Positions 1-8,355 of a stretch of DNA of 64,000 nucleotides are shown here, in pieces. The stretch's first letter is position 1; the number at the start of each line of letters is the position of its first letter. This DNA is from Bradyrhizobium sp. SSBR45G (GTDB lineage Bacteria > Pseudomonadota > Alphaproteobacteria > Rhizobiales > Xanthobacteraceae): assembly GCF_030159255.1 (NCBI RefSeq), contig NZ_BSCT01000026.1, positions 1 through 64,000 on the forward strand, in the 5' to 3' direction. Both the position numbers and the translations under genes were made by a program. The notes beneath the pieces were generated by a model. That model saw only the letters and a list, made by a program, of their open reading frames with translations, did no database searches and was not told the origin of the DNA.

Positions 1-42
1 TCAAATGATGCTAAAACTATCTTAGCGCCTATGGGCGAACGC

Positions 43-248
43 CGGGACCCATACCCCCAGGGAGAAGTTTGAGGCACGCTGGCGATTGGCCTTTGCTTGA
101 CACGACTGGCGCGGCGTATGGGTCCCGGATCGGCGCTGCGCCGCGCGGACGCGCGTCAAAGCTTGTCCGGGACGACAGTGGAATATGAGGCGCTGTTGAC
201 GTCGACACACTCACTGCCGTCCCGGCTTTGAGCGGGACCCATGCGGCG
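43..248. repeat. Palindromic intergenic repeat near window start
   Basis: The first 287 bases hold no convincing gene. They carry three copies of a short motif in alternating orientation: GGGACCCATAC near 46, its reverse complement GTATGGGTCCCGG near 115, and CGGGACCCATGCG near 232, with a GC-rich stem-like stretch between the last two. This arrangement resembles the dispersed repeats seen between genes in Bradyrhizobium genomes. Several short open frames cross it but are by-products of the GC-rich palindromes. Function unknown; it lies downstream of the minus-strand hydrolase. Confidence 0.55.
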
Positions 249-287
249 TGCCTCTGCATAGGTCGCTCACGGCACGCCGCGAGGCGA

Positions 288-1250
288 TCAGTTCGCCGCT
301 GCACCGGCGCGGCTGAAGAAGGCATTCAGCTCCTCGGCCAGCACGGCCGGCTGCTCTTCCGGAATGTAGTGGCCGCACGAGGCGATGGTGATGCCCTCGA
401 CGTGCTCGGCGACCTCCCTGAGCGGCGCGGCCATGTCCACGATCGATCCCTGGTCGGCGCCGATGGCCAGCACCGGCGGCTTCAATCTGCCCCTGGCTTT
501 CAGCTCGCGGTTCTGGCGCGCCGACAATGCGGCGGCACGATAATAAGCGAGCCCGGCGCGCAAGCCGCCGGCCTTGGTCAGCACGCGGGCGTATTCGTCG
601 AGATCGCTTTCGCTGAACGCTTCAGGACTGGCGCCCTTCCGGCGCAGGAACCAGGCGAGATAGTCGCGTTCGCGGCCGTGGATCAGCATCTCCGGGAGGT
701 CCGCGACGGCGTGGAACGCGAAGTGCCAGGTGCGCCACGCGCGGTCCGGCGAGAACGGCAGCGCCTCGGGCAGGGTGACGCCGGGGATTCCCGCATCAAG
801 CAGAGCCAGGCTGCGTAGCTCAGCCTCGAACAGCGCTGCAAAGGGATAGGCCACCCACGCGCCGATATCGTGCGCCACCAGATGATAGCTGGTGATGCCG
901 AGTTGCTGCAGCAGGCCATGCATCGCGATGGCCAGGCTCTGCGTGTCGTAGCCATCGGCGGGCCGGTCCGAGTCGCCCTGCCCCGGCAGATCCAGCGCGA
1001 TGACCCGGTGGCGCGACGCGAGCAGCGGCATGACCTTGCGCCAGGCAAACCAGCTTTCGGGGAAGCCGGCGAGCAGCACCACGACCTCGCCATCCGACGG
1101 GCCGCCGCTGACATGGTGCAGCCTGACGCCGTCGACAGTCTCGAACCGGTGGGTGAATCCCGGCAACGACGCCTGGTCGCGGCCGAACGGCTCCGCCGCG
1201 ACCAGCCGCGACGGACTTGTGGCAGAGATGGCATTCATCAACTCAGGCAT
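288..1250 (-). CDS. Alpha/beta hydrolase, epoxide hydrolase-like
   Basis: A 320-residue cytosolic alpha/beta-hydrolase. The oxyanion-hole segment is GFPESW (about 62-67). The nucleophile elbow is VAHDIGAW with Asp128 where esterases have Ser; Asp there is the hallmark of epoxide hydrolases and haloalkane dehalogenases. The C-terminal catalytic His is in SCGHYIPEEQP. A YY pair in the cap (LAYYRAA) could supply the epoxide-polarising tyrosine, which favours an epoxide hydrolase over a dehalogenase. The start is supported by AGGAGAATGATCT just upstream. It lies 49 bases downstream of a TetR gene on the same strand, and the gap carries a palindrome like the one before the TetR gene, so it is probably that repressor's target. 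The substrate cannot be told. Confidence 0.9.
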   Translation of the reverse strand: MPELMNAISATSPSRLVAAEPFGRDQASLPGFTHRFETVDGVRLHHVSGGPSDGEVVVLLAGFPESWFAWRKVMPLLASRHRVIALDLPGQGDSDRPADGYDTQSLAIAMHGLLQQLGITSYHLVAHDIGAWVAYPFAALFEAELRSLALLDAGIPGVTLPEALPFSPDRAWRTWHFAFHAVADLPEMLIHGRERDYLAWFLRRKGASPEAFSESDLDEYARVLTKAGGLRAGLAYYRAAALSARQNRELKARGRLKPPVLAIGADQGSIVDMAAPLREVAEHVEGITIASCGHYIPEEQPAVLAEELNAFFSRAGAAAN

Positions 1251-1269
1251 AGATCATTCTCCTATTTAT

Positions 1270-1285
1270 AGAACAAACGTTTTCT
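1270..1285. promoter_or_regulatory. Putative TetR operator before the hydrolase
   Basis: AGAACAAACGTTTTCT is an imperfect inverted repeat 20 bases upstream of the hydrolase start. It resembles the palindrome preceding the TetR gene (1932-1947) in its GAA...TTC arms. Two similar sites in front of a regulator and its neighbour suggest a shared repressor; this is inference from symmetry and position. Confidence 0.45.
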
Positions 1286-1299
1286 AATTTGGCGCGGCA

Positions 1300-1920
1300 T
1301 CACGTGAACAAGGCCGCGGCCTGTTTTGCGACGCTCATCATCTCGCTCTTCCCGCGCCCCGTCTTGCCGACCACACGCAGTCCCTGGATCACGCAGAACA
1401 GCGCGCCCGCGACAGCATCCGGGTCGAGCGCCGGCCGGATCGATCCGTCGGCCTGACCCAGCCTGATCAGGTCGCGCAACAGCGTCTCGACCCGGCGCAA
1501 TGCCGCGCGGACCTTGGCGGCGGCCTCCGCATCCAGGGTGGCGAGCTCGGTCGCGCTGGTGACGACAAGGCAGCCGCGCCGGCCTTCGCTGTCGCTGGCG
1601 GATTCCGCGTAGAACTGCAGCAAGGCCTCGAGCTTGTCGCGGCCGGTGTGGTGCGCATCGAGGCGCTCGCGCACTTGCCCGTCGCGGCGCGCGATGTAGT
1701 GATCGAGCGTCGCCAGGAAGATCGCGCGCTTGTCGGCGAAAGCCTTGTAGAGGCTGCCGGTGGCGAGCTTCATCGCGCCGCGCAATTCGGCCAGCGAGGC
1801 GGCGTGGTAGCCACGCTCGCTGAAGACCACCAGAGCCCTGTTCAGGGCGGTGTCCATATCGAACTCGCGCGGCCGACCGGGCCCGCGGCGCTCGACTGAA
1901 TTCGTTTGCGACCTCGTCAT
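1300..1920 (-). CDS. TetR/AcrR family transcriptional regulator
   Basis: A 206-residue repressor-type protein. The N-terminal helix-turn-helix spans about residues 22-65 and ends in the typical LYKAFADKRAIF segment (TetR signature YxxFxxK). The C-terminal half is a ligand-binding domain with the common element GCLVV (compare the GC[LI]xxA class). It sits directly upstream of the epoxide-hydrolase-like gene on the same strand and is itself preceded by the perfect palindrome at 1932-1947, which overlaps the expected promoter, so autoregulation is likely. The ATG at 1920 follows an AGGAGGAATG-type ribosome site. The ligand is unknown. Confidence 0.92.
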   Translation of the reverse strand: MTRSQTNSVERRGPGRPREFDMDTALNRALVVFSERGYHAASLAELRGAMKLATGSLYKAFADKRAIFLATLDHYIARRDGQVRERLDAHHTGRDKLEALLQFYAESASDSEGRRGCLVVTSATELATLDAEAAAKVRAALRRVETLLRDLIRLGQADGSIRPALDPDAVAGALFCVIQGLRVVGKTGRGKSEMMSVAKQAAALFT

Positions 1921-1931
1921 TCCTCCTTTTA

Positions 1932-1947
1932 GGAAACATTCGTTTCC
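1932..1947. promoter_or_regulatory. Perfect palindromic operator upstream of the TetR gene
   Basis: GGAAACATTCGTTTCC has perfect six-base arms (GGAAAC/GTTTCC) around a four-base centre, 11 bases upstream of the TetR start. Size and position fit a TetR-family operator controlling its own gene. Confidence 0.6.
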
Positions 1948-1983
1948 AAATCAAGCGCGCTGAACGACCCTCCGGCGAGCAGG

Positions 1984-3150
1984 TCAGTCGCCAAGCTGAA
2001 ACCGCTGGAACCGATGCAATTCGTCCTCGATGGCCCGCTTCAGCGCCTTGCGCTGCTCGCCACGCGCCGCCTTGCCCTTGCCGACCCAGCTCCATTGCTG
2101 CATCAGCAGCTTGCCGTTCTGGCGGTCGGTCTTCAGATCAAGCGCCGCAACGATCTCCTCGCCGACCAGAACCGGCAGCGCAAAATAGCCGAACAGGCGC
2201 TTGTCCTTCGGGACATAGGCCTCGAAGCGATGGCCGTAGTCGAAGATCGCCTGCGTCCGCTTGCGCTGGATGATCAGCGGATCGAACGGCGACAGGATGT
2301 GCACGCGCGCGGGATCGATCTCGACGATCCGCTCCAGCGCATCGGGCGTGGCCCAGTGCTCCTGCTTGCCGGCGCCTTCAAGAGCCACCGGCAGCAGCTC
2401 GCCACGCCGGACCCTGGTCTCGATGACGCGGCGCACATCGGCCTTTCGCGGGGCGCTGAGATGGCACAGCGAATCGAGGCTGACGACGCCTTGGGCGCGC
2501 AGGCCGCGGTCGAGCAGATAGGCCGCGATCTCGCGCTCGGTCGCGCCCTTCGGCAACCGCTCCCAGCCGAAATGCCGTGTCGCGAGGTCGTAGGTCTTGA
2601 GCATGCCGTCGCGGCCGGCGACCGTCAGCGCGCCCTCGTAGAAGCCGAGCTGCAGGGCCCGCTTCGACGGCTTGCGGCTGGCCCAGGCGTGGTCCTTCTC
2701 GCGCAGCTCGTCGTCGTCGATGTCGCGAATGGTCAGCGCGCCGCCCTGCCGGATCAGTCGCATCACCTTGCGCATGTCCTCGGGCTTCACCGTCTGCAGC
2801 CAGCGATGCCCCTCGCGGCGATAGCGGCGCATCGCCGGCACGAAGTAGCGGAAATCCTGCACCGGCACGTAGGACAGCGCGTGGGTCCAATATTCGAAGA
2901 CGGTCTTGTCCGCGCTCTGCGCCTGTTTCAGATCGGCGCGGCGGTAGGCCGGGATGCGGCTGAACAGGATGTGGTGATGGCAGCGCTCGATCACGTTGAT
3001 CGTATCGATCTGCACGTAGCCGAGATGGGCTGTTGCGGCGGCGACGGCCTCAGGGCCTGCGCCGAACGGCGCCTCGGTGTCGAGGCGCTGGGCGCGCAGC
3101 CAGAGCCGGCGTGCGGCGGTGTTGGACAGCGGGATGAGAGAGGCGGGCAT
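1984..3150 (-). CDS. YcaQ/HTH_42 winged-helix DNA glycosylase family protein
   Basis: A 388-residue protein of the winged-helix HTH_42 family (YcaQ/AlkX, AlkZ). Members are monofunctional DNA glycosylases that excise bulky alkylated bases or unhook interstrand crosslinks. The QID triplet in GYVQIDTINV (about residue 40) matches the family's catalytic Q-phi-D/Q motif. The C-terminal part shows the conserved LSPFDPLI and RRFEAYVPKDKR-like segments (here HRFEAYVPKDKR). I place the start at MPASLIPL because the family begins there; a 15-residue upstream extension is possible. It is a single gene, ending about 60 bases downstream of the TetR start with no operon partner. The biochemical role is inferred from the family. 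Confidence 0.88.
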   Translation of the reverse strand: MPASLIPLSNTAARRLWLRAQRLDTEAPFGAGPEAVAAATAHLGYVQIDTINVIERCHHHILFSRIPAYRRADLKQAQSADKTVFEYWTHALSYVPVQDFRYFVPAMRRYRREGHRWLQTVKPEDMRKVMRLIRQGGALTIRDIDDDELREKDHAWASRKPSKRALQLGFYEGALTVAGRDGMLKTYDLATRHFGWERLPKGATEREIAAYLLDRGLRAQGVVSLDSLCHLSAPRKADVRRVIETRVRRGELLPVALEGAGKQEHWATPDALERIVEIDPARVHILSPFDPLIIQRKRTQAIFDYGHRFEAYVPKDKRLFGYFALPVLVGEEIVAALDLKTDRQNGKLLMQQWSWVGKGKAARGEQRKALKRAIEDELHRFQRFQLGD

Positions 3151-3223
3151 GGCTGCCGGATGGTGCGAGATTCGGCCATGCGCCCGCAACCGCAATCACG
3201 GCCGCAAAGCCGTCGGCGGAACT

Positions 3224-3454
3224 TTACTGCTTCGGCTTGTCCGGAATGCTGCCTGTGGCGATCTCGGCCTTGCAGCTGGCGCGGCCGGGATCCGGCGCGC
3301 GGCATTTGTAGATGCGGCCGGTCAGCCGGTCGACCAGCCAAGCCGTATCCTCGGAGGGACTTTCCAGGCCGACATAGCGACCGCCGACGGCGGTGATCAG
3401 GGTCGACAGCAGGATGGCCGCAGCGATGATCCCGGCCCCGATCAGGGTCGACAT
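3224..3454 (-). CDS. Small membrane-anchored hypothetical protein
   Basis: A 76-residue protein starting MSTLIGAG with one N-terminal hydrophobic helix (about residues 4-24), followed by a short polar domain with two cysteines (KCRAPDP and CKAEI). The pattern suggests a single-pass protein with a small periplasmic tail, possibly disulfide-bonded. I do not recognise a named family. The ORF stays open further upstream, but that part is low in coding character and the membrane helix gives a natural start. It sits between the YcaQ-like gene (same strand) and the divergent OmpA-family gene. Confidence 0.6.
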   Translation of the reverse strand: MSTLIGAGIIAAAILLSTLITAVGGRYVGLESPSEDTAWLVDRLTGRIYKCRAPDPGRASCKAEIATGSIPDKPKQ

Positions 3455-3812
3455 GGAACTGACGGATCCCGAGAGCTCCTGGCTACCCGGCCGTTGAGAC
3501 TGGTAATCGCGCCTCGGTGATGAGTTGAACACGGCTTTGCTTTTCTGTTTGCGTTTCTTGAACTCAATTCGCCTCTTGCCTGCGTCGCTCCTCCCGTTTG
3601 CGATTTTTTTCCGGCGAGAGCTATCCGGTAGAACCGCATCTGGCCGATTTGTTGTTCGCAGACCGGCCAAGCACCGATGGCTTTGCGACGGCAATCCGGC
3701 ATCCCGGACCACTGACGTTGCGTGACATCGATCACATTCGAACGCTTTGAACCGGTTGTATCGTCGACGCATCCAATGGCCATGAGCCATGATGACCCCA
3801 GGGATAACGACG

Positions 3813-4466
3813 ATGACCCAGTATTTTGAACGTTTTGCAGTCCGGGCGGCGGTGTTGACCGCCATGCTGACGATGAGCGCCGGCGCCGCTTTCGCAGGCG
3901 AGGCCGTATCCGCCGACCAGATCCTGAACGCGCTGAAGCCGAAATCGGTCACGCGCGGCCTGACGGCCGGACCGCAGGCGGCGCCGCAGGTCGATGCTGC
4001 GACGCAGGCCAAGCAGGCAGCCTTCCTCGACAGCATGCGCAACCGCAAGACCCGCTCGCTGTCGCTCGGCGAGCGCGAGCAGATCGCCGAGCTTGCCGCG
4101 ACCAAGCCGAAGATCGATCTCGAGATCCAGTTCGACTACAACTCCGCCGACATCAGCAAGACGTCGATGCCCGCCGTGCAGGAGCTCGGCAAGGCGCTGT
4201 CGGATCCCAACCTGAAGGGCTCGACCTTTGTTGTGGCCGGCCACACCGACGGCATCGGCGGGGAGGAGTTCAACCAGGGGCTCTCCGAGCGCCGCGCCGA
4301 CACCATCAAGCGCTATCTGGTCGACAAGTTCGGCCTCACCGGCCAGGACCTCGTGACCGTCGGCTACGGCAAGACCAAGCTGAAGGACGCGGCGAACCCC
4401 GCCGATCCGCTCAACCGTCGTGTCCAGGTCGTCAACATGGAGGCCAAGACCGCGGCGGCGAAGTAG
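3813..4466 (+). CDS. OmpA family protein (peptidoglycan-binding)
   Basis: A 217-residue exported protein. An N-terminal signal peptide ends near AGAAFAGEA. A linker is followed by an OmpA C-terminal domain (about 100-213) with the hallmark segments IQFDYNSADIS, VAGHTDGIGGEEFNQGLSERRADTI and the closing NRRVQVVN. These bind the diaminopimelate of peptidoglycan, so the protein should tether the outer membrane or act in the periplasm. There is no N-terminal beta-barrel and no obvious lipobox. The start at 3813 gives a proper signal peptide and is preceded by CAGGGATAACGACG; the upstream ATG at 3789 is less likely. It is convergent with the histidine kinase, with only 3 bases between the stops. 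Confidence 0.9.
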   Translation: MTQYFERFAVRAAVLTAMLTMSAGAAFAGEAVSADQILNALKPKSVTRGLTAGPQAAPQVDAATQAKQAAFLDSMRNRKTRSLSLGEREQIAELAATKPKIDLEIQFDYNSADISKTSMPAVQELGKALSDPNLKGSTFVVAGHTDGIGGEEFNQGLSERRADTIKRYLVDKFGLTGQDLVTVGYGKTKLKDAANPADPLNRRVQVVNMEAKTAAAK

Positions 4467-4469
4467 CCG

Positions 4470-6068
4470 TCACGGGGTGTCCAGCACCTCGCGGATCTTG
4501 CTGCTGAGCATCGTGCGATTGAGCGGCTTCTGCAGCAGCGCAACGCCGGGATCGAGCCGTCCCTGATGGACGATGGCGTTGCGCGAATAGCCGGTCATGA
4601 ACAGCACCCTCAGCTTCGGACGGGTGCGACGCAGATCGTCCGCCAGCTGGCGCCCGTTCATGCCGGGCATGACGATGTCGGTCAGCAGAAGATCGACATC
4701 CAGCGGCTCGCGCGCAAGCAGGCTCAGCGCGGCAGGCCCATCCGGCGCTTCATGCACGGCGTAGCCGAGCTCGGCCAGCGTCTCGGCGATATAGCTGCGC
4801 ACCTGGGGCTCGTCCTCCACGACGAGCACGGTCTCGTTGCCGCGGCTGCCGACCACCGCGGCTCTGCTCTCCGGCACGTCGGCTGCTGCACTATGCGCCC
4901 GCGGCAGATAGATCCTCACCGTCGTCCCCTCGCCGACCTCGCTGTAGATGTTCACATGGCCGCCCGACTGCTTGACGAAGCCATAGACCTGGCTGAGGCC
5001 GAGGCCGGTGCCCTGCCCCGGCTCCTTGGTGGTGAAGAACGGATCGAAGGCCTTTTCCAGCACCTCGCGCGGCATGCCTATCCCCGTGTCGGTGATCGCG
5101 ATCTGGACGTATTGGCCGACGCGGACATCGGCGTGCTGGCGCGCATAGCTTTCGTCGACGAAGCTGTTCGACGTTTCGATCGTCAGCTTGCCCTGCCCCT
5201 GCATGGCGTCCTTGGCGTTGACGACGAGGTTGAGGATCGCGGCCTCCATCTGGCTCGGATCGACCTCGACCTGCCACAGCTCCGCGCTCTCGACGACCTC
5301 GACATGGATGGTCTCGCCAAGGGTCCGCCGGAAGAAGTCCGACATGTCCGCGAGCAGCTTGTTGACGTTGGTCAGCTTGGGATCGAGCGGCTGGCGACGG
5401 GCGAAGGCGAGCAGTCGCTGCGTCAAGGTCGCGGCGCGCTGCGCGCCGCTGGCCGCGTGGGCAATGGCCCGCGCCAGGCGGTCCCGCGCGGCGTCGCCCT
5501 GCGCGCGCAGACTGCGCTCGGCGATTTCGAGATTGCCGCTGATGATGGTCAGCAGATTGTTGAAGTCATGGGCCACGCCTCCGGTCAGCTGGCCGACCGC
5601 TTCCATCTTCTGAGCGTGGCGCAGCATCTCCTCCGCCTCGCGGCGCTGACGGCTTTCGACGGTCAGCGCCGCCTCGGCGGAGCGCAACTGCGACGGCGAC
5701 GGGATCGCCAGGAGCTTCGGCAGCAGCGGCCACAAGATTCCGGCAGTGAGGATCGACGCCACTGCAGTCGCTGCTTTGACCAGCCCCTCGATGCCGTAGA
5801 TCGGAACCCAAAGGGTGACGATCGACAGGACGTGGGTCACGCCGCAAGCCATGATGAAGAGCGCGAAGGCCCAGAACAGGAAGCCGAAATCGACGTCACG
5901 CCGCTTGGAGACGAACAATGTCAGCGCCACCGGAATCGAGAAGTAGGCCGCTGCGATCACGGCATCGGATGCGACATGCAGCCAGATCAGCTCGGGTTCC
6001 CACAGCAGACAGATGCCATGCGGAGAGAGCGTCGACGAATCGAGCAACCGCTGAAACCATCCCAACAT
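4470..6068 (-). CDS. Hybrid histidine kinase with ethylene-receptor-like membrane domain
   Basis: A 532-residue hybrid sensor kinase. Three membrane helices at about residues 30-120 closely resemble the ethylene-binding domain of plant ETR1. The segments [13 protein letters not shown] and [10 protein letters not shown] keep Asp, Tyr, Ile-Pro, Ile, Cys and His (here D35, Y42, I45, P46, I72, C75, H79) with the ETR1 spacing (D25, Y32, I35, P36, I62, C65, H69); Cys and His bind Cu(I) in ETR1. A short coiled coil leads to a HisKA domain (H167 in VAHDFNN), then the ATPase domain ([23 protein letters not shown]), and a C-terminal receiver with phospho-acceptor Asp in [12 protein letters not shown] and Lys in QKPL. 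No GAF domain is present, unlike ETR1. The ATG at 6068 has GGGGGC upstream; a TTG at 6095 is the alternative. The kinase family is certain; ethylene sensing is inference. Confidence 0.93.
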   Translation of the reverse strand: MLGWFQRLLDSSTLSPHGICLLWEPELIWLHVASDAVIAAAYFSIPVALTLFVSKRRDVDFGFLFWAFALFIMACGVTHVLSIVTLWVPIYGIEGLVKAATAVASILTAGILWPLLPKLLAIPSPSQLRSAEAALTVESRQRREAEEMLRHAQKMEAVGQLTGGVAHDFNNLLTIISGNLEIAERSLRAQGDAARDRLARAIAHAASGAQRAATLTQRLLAFARRQPLDPKLTNVNKLLADMSDFFRRTLGETIHVEVVESAELWQVEVDPSQMEAAILNLVVNAKDAMQGQGKLTIETSNSFVDESYARQHADVRVGQYVQIAITDTGIGMPREVLEKAFDPFFTTKEPGQGTGLGLSQVYGFVKQSGGHVNIYSEVGEGTTVRIYLPRAHSAAADVPESRAAVVGSRGNETVLVVEDEPQVRSYIAETLAELGYAVHEAPDGPAALSLLAREPLDVDLLLTDIVMPGMNGRQLADDLRRTRPKLRVLFMTGYSRNAIVHQGRLDPGVALLQKPLNRTMLSSKIREVLDTP

Positions 6069-6185
6069 CGCGCTGTGCCCCCAGCCTCGTCTCAAGGCTG
6101 CGCCATAACTGGCTGCGCATGATCAGCGCGTCAAGCAACAGAAGTGTGGAACCCGAGGGAACACCGCGAGCGTGTGCTGACGTCG

Positions 6186-7520
6186 TCAGATCCAGCTCTG
6201 GAACAGCATGAGGCGTGTGAAGGTCTGCATCGTGGTACCGATGAAGGCGGCGCTGATCGGCAGCATCGCGATGAAGCCTGCGATTGCGACCGCGACATAG
6301 GTCCACATCACCCAGCGCGGCCAGCGCATCAGACCATGCACGAGGGCAAGGCTCGCCAGCGTCGCCGACGGCAGATAGTAGTAGAGAAAGCTCAGCGCGC
6401 GGGGCAGCAGCGCCCAGGGCAGCCAGCAGCCGAGATAGAACGCCAGGATCAGGAACGCCGCTGCGCTGCGTGTCGCGACGAAATCCCTGGCGCAGACGGC
6501 GAGCGCTGCGAGCGCCGGCCACAGCACCAGGGGATTGCCGAGCAGCACCACCGCTGCGATGTCGTTGTCGCTGACCTTGTCGAACAGGAACCAGACGGGA
6601 CGGACCAGGAACGGCCAGGTCGGCCACGCGCTCATATAGGTATGGCCCGCGATCGCGGTGGTGACGCTGTCGGCGAAGATGCGGCGCTGCGCCTCGGCGA
6701 TCGCGGTGATGGACAATCCGTGCAGCGGAACGAAGGTCGCGAGATAGACCAGCGCCGGCGCGACGACGAGGCACAGCAGGATGTGCGTCCATCCGAGACC
6801 CGGCCATTGCTCCGGCTGATACCAGTCGGTCGGCTCCGCATCGCCGAACGAGGTCTGCCAATGCTGCAGCAGCCTGATCACGCCGATGATGGCCAGCGCG
6901 CTCAGCAGGGGAAACAGCCCGCTCCATTTGCAGGCGATCGCAAGGCCGAAGAGAACGCCGGCCAGCGTCAACAGAGCCTGCGGTCGCCGCGGCCTGAAGC
7001 TGAACAGGAACGCGGCGATGGCGAGCAGGCTGAAGGCCAGCGCGCCGATGTCGAGCATCGCGACGCGCGCCTGCACGAACAGCATCTGGTTGAAGAATGC
7101 GAGCAGCGCGGCGGCGATGGCAGGCGGCTGCGCCGCGAACAGCGCCAGGCCGCACAGATAGATCGCGGTGACGGCGAGCCCGCCGAGCACGGTACCGGGA
7201 TAGCGCCACGCGAACGCGTTGTCGCCGAACGTCCGGAGCGACAGCGCGATGAGCTCCTTGGCGAGCGGCGGATGCATCGGATTGAGCTGCGGACTCGCCG
7301 GCGCAAGGCCGAGCATCTGCCGCGCGGCCGGTACGTAATGCACCTCGTCGAAGACGAATTTCGGCGGCGACGCGACCCCGATCATCAGCACGACATGCGC
7401 GATCGCGAACACCAGCAGCGCCGTCAGCACGCTGCGACGGAGCGACAAAGCGCGCTCCGGCACCATGTCGCTGATGTCCTCGTCGTCGTCACGGCGAGCC
7501 GCAGATACCTTCGTGGCCAT
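6186..7520 (-). CDS. Glycosyltransferase family 39 (PMT-like) membrane protein
   Basis: A 444-residue polytopic inner-membrane protein with about ten or more hydrophobic helices. The first periplasmic loop carries the acidic motif FDEVHYVPAARQML and the conserved MHPPLAKELIAL. Both are signatures of protein O-mannosyltransferases and ArnT-like GT39 enzymes that use polyprenyl-phosphate sugars as donors, with the Asp/Glu pair as catalytic base. Bacterial members without a known acceptor are common, so acceptor and sugar cannot be named. It reads away from the FecR-like gene and is separated from the kinase by about 120 bases. Single-gene unit; no sugar-transfer partners nearby. Confidence 0.85.
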   Translation of the reverse strand: MATKVSAARRDDDEDISDMVPERALSLRRSVLTALLVFAIAHVVLMIGVASPPKFVFDEVHYVPAARQMLGLAPASPQLNPMHPPLAKELIALSLRTFGDNAFAWRYPGTVLGGLAVTAIYLCGLALFAAQPPAIAAALLAFFNQMLFVQARVAMLDIGALAFSLLAIAAFLFSFRPRRPQALLTLAGVLFGLAIACKWSGLFPLLSALAIIGVIRLLQHWQTSFGDAEPTDWYQPEQWPGLGWTHILLCLVVAPALVYLATFVPLHGLSITAIAEAQRRIFADSVTTAIAGHTYMSAWPTWPFLVRPVWFLFDKVSDNDIAAVVLLGNPLVLWPALAALAVCARDFVATRSAAAFLILAFYLGCWLPWALLPRALSFLYYYLPSATLASLALVHGLMRWPRWVMWTYVAVAIAGFIAMLPISAAFIGTTMQTFTRLMLFQSWI

Positions 7521-7653
7521 GCGATTGAACTGTTCCGAGTGTGGACGCCACTAAACACCGTAGACGCATCGAGGCAAACTTGTGTCCATTTTACAACAAC
7601 CTCGTGGAGCGTCTTCGACTAGATTGGGCCAAGGAGCAATCTTCGGTGTGGAT

Positions 7654-8355
7654 ATGAATCTGCGTCGCCGAACATGCGTTGCTGCAATGGTGGCCGCCGC
7701 CGTGCTGGGCGTCGCGGATGCGGCCGGTGCGGACGGCCGCATCGGCGAGGCCGTGCTGGTGCAGAAGGACGTGCTGCGCATTGCGGGGGCGTCGACCAGC
7801 CCGATCAGTGTCGGCGACGGCGTGGTGCGCAACGAGACGGTGCGCACCGGCCAAGACAGCGCCGCGCGTCTCGTGATGATCGACAGCACCAACCTGTCGC
7901 TCGGCGCCAATGCCAGCCTGACGCTCGACCGCACCGTGTTCAACGACGAGACCAGCTATCGCGACATCGCGATCCGGCTCGGCACCGGCGCCTTCCGCTT
8001 CGTCACCGGCCATTCCGAGAAGGCCGCCTACAAGATCAACACGCCGCTCGCGACCATCGGCGTGCGCGGCACGATTCTCGACATCCGCTCGCGGCGCGGC
8101 GAAACCATGGTCGTGCTGCAGGAAGGCGCGGCGCGCGTCTGCACCCGCACCTTTGAATGCATCGAGCTGACCGAGCCCGGAGATACCGCCATCATCACCG
8201 CGACCGGCAATGGCCGGAGCGTGATCAAGAAGACCAGCAATCCGTCCTGGAGCTTCGCGGCCACCTGCACGTCGACATCGGGCCTCTGCACGGTCACCGA
8301 TCTCGCCAGCAGCGCGCCGCCGCAGGACTTCACCGGCATCCTGTGCGGGCGATGA
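7654..8355 (+). CDS. FecR domain-containing exported protein
   Basis: A 233-residue protein with a cleavable signal peptide (VAAAVLGVADAAGADG) followed by a FecR-type domain: VRTGQDSAARLVMIDSTN, LSLGANASLTLDRTVF and TPLATIGVRGTI are characteristic. Here the domain is periplasmic with no cytoplasmic anti-sigma part, so it is not a classical FecR regulator; such stand-alone proteins are often found beside adhesins or barrels. Four cysteines in the C-terminal part may form disulfides. The stop overlaps the next gene's start (ATGA), so the two are translationally coupled. A GTG at 7648 is an alternative start closer to the AAGGAG at 7631. Confidence 0.85.
   Translation: MNLRRRTCVAAMVAAAVLGVADAAGADGRIGEAVLVQKDVLRIAGASTSPISVGDGVVRNETVRTGQDSAARLVMIDSTNLSLGANASLTLDRTVFNDETSYRDIAIRLGTGAFRFVTGHSEKAAYKINTPLATIGVRGTILDIRSRRGETMVVLQEGAARVCTRTFECIELTEPGDTAIITATGNGRSVIKKTSNPSWSFAATCTSTSGLCTVTDLASSAPPQDFTGILCGR

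Noticed and set aside
4566-6122. Long + strand frame (518 codons) opposite the histidine kinase
   Set aside because: It is an antisense shadow of a gene with clear domains; its translation is Arg/Asp/Gly-rich and has no recognised fold.
6144-7622. Long + strand frame (492 codons) opposite the GT39 gene
   Set aside because: Composition is that of antisense GC-rich codons; the opposite strand encodes a recognised membrane enzyme.
7654-8355. FecR as iron-responsive anti-sigma regulator
   Set aside because: No sigma factor gene, no TonB receptor and a cleavable signal peptide instead of a membrane anchor.
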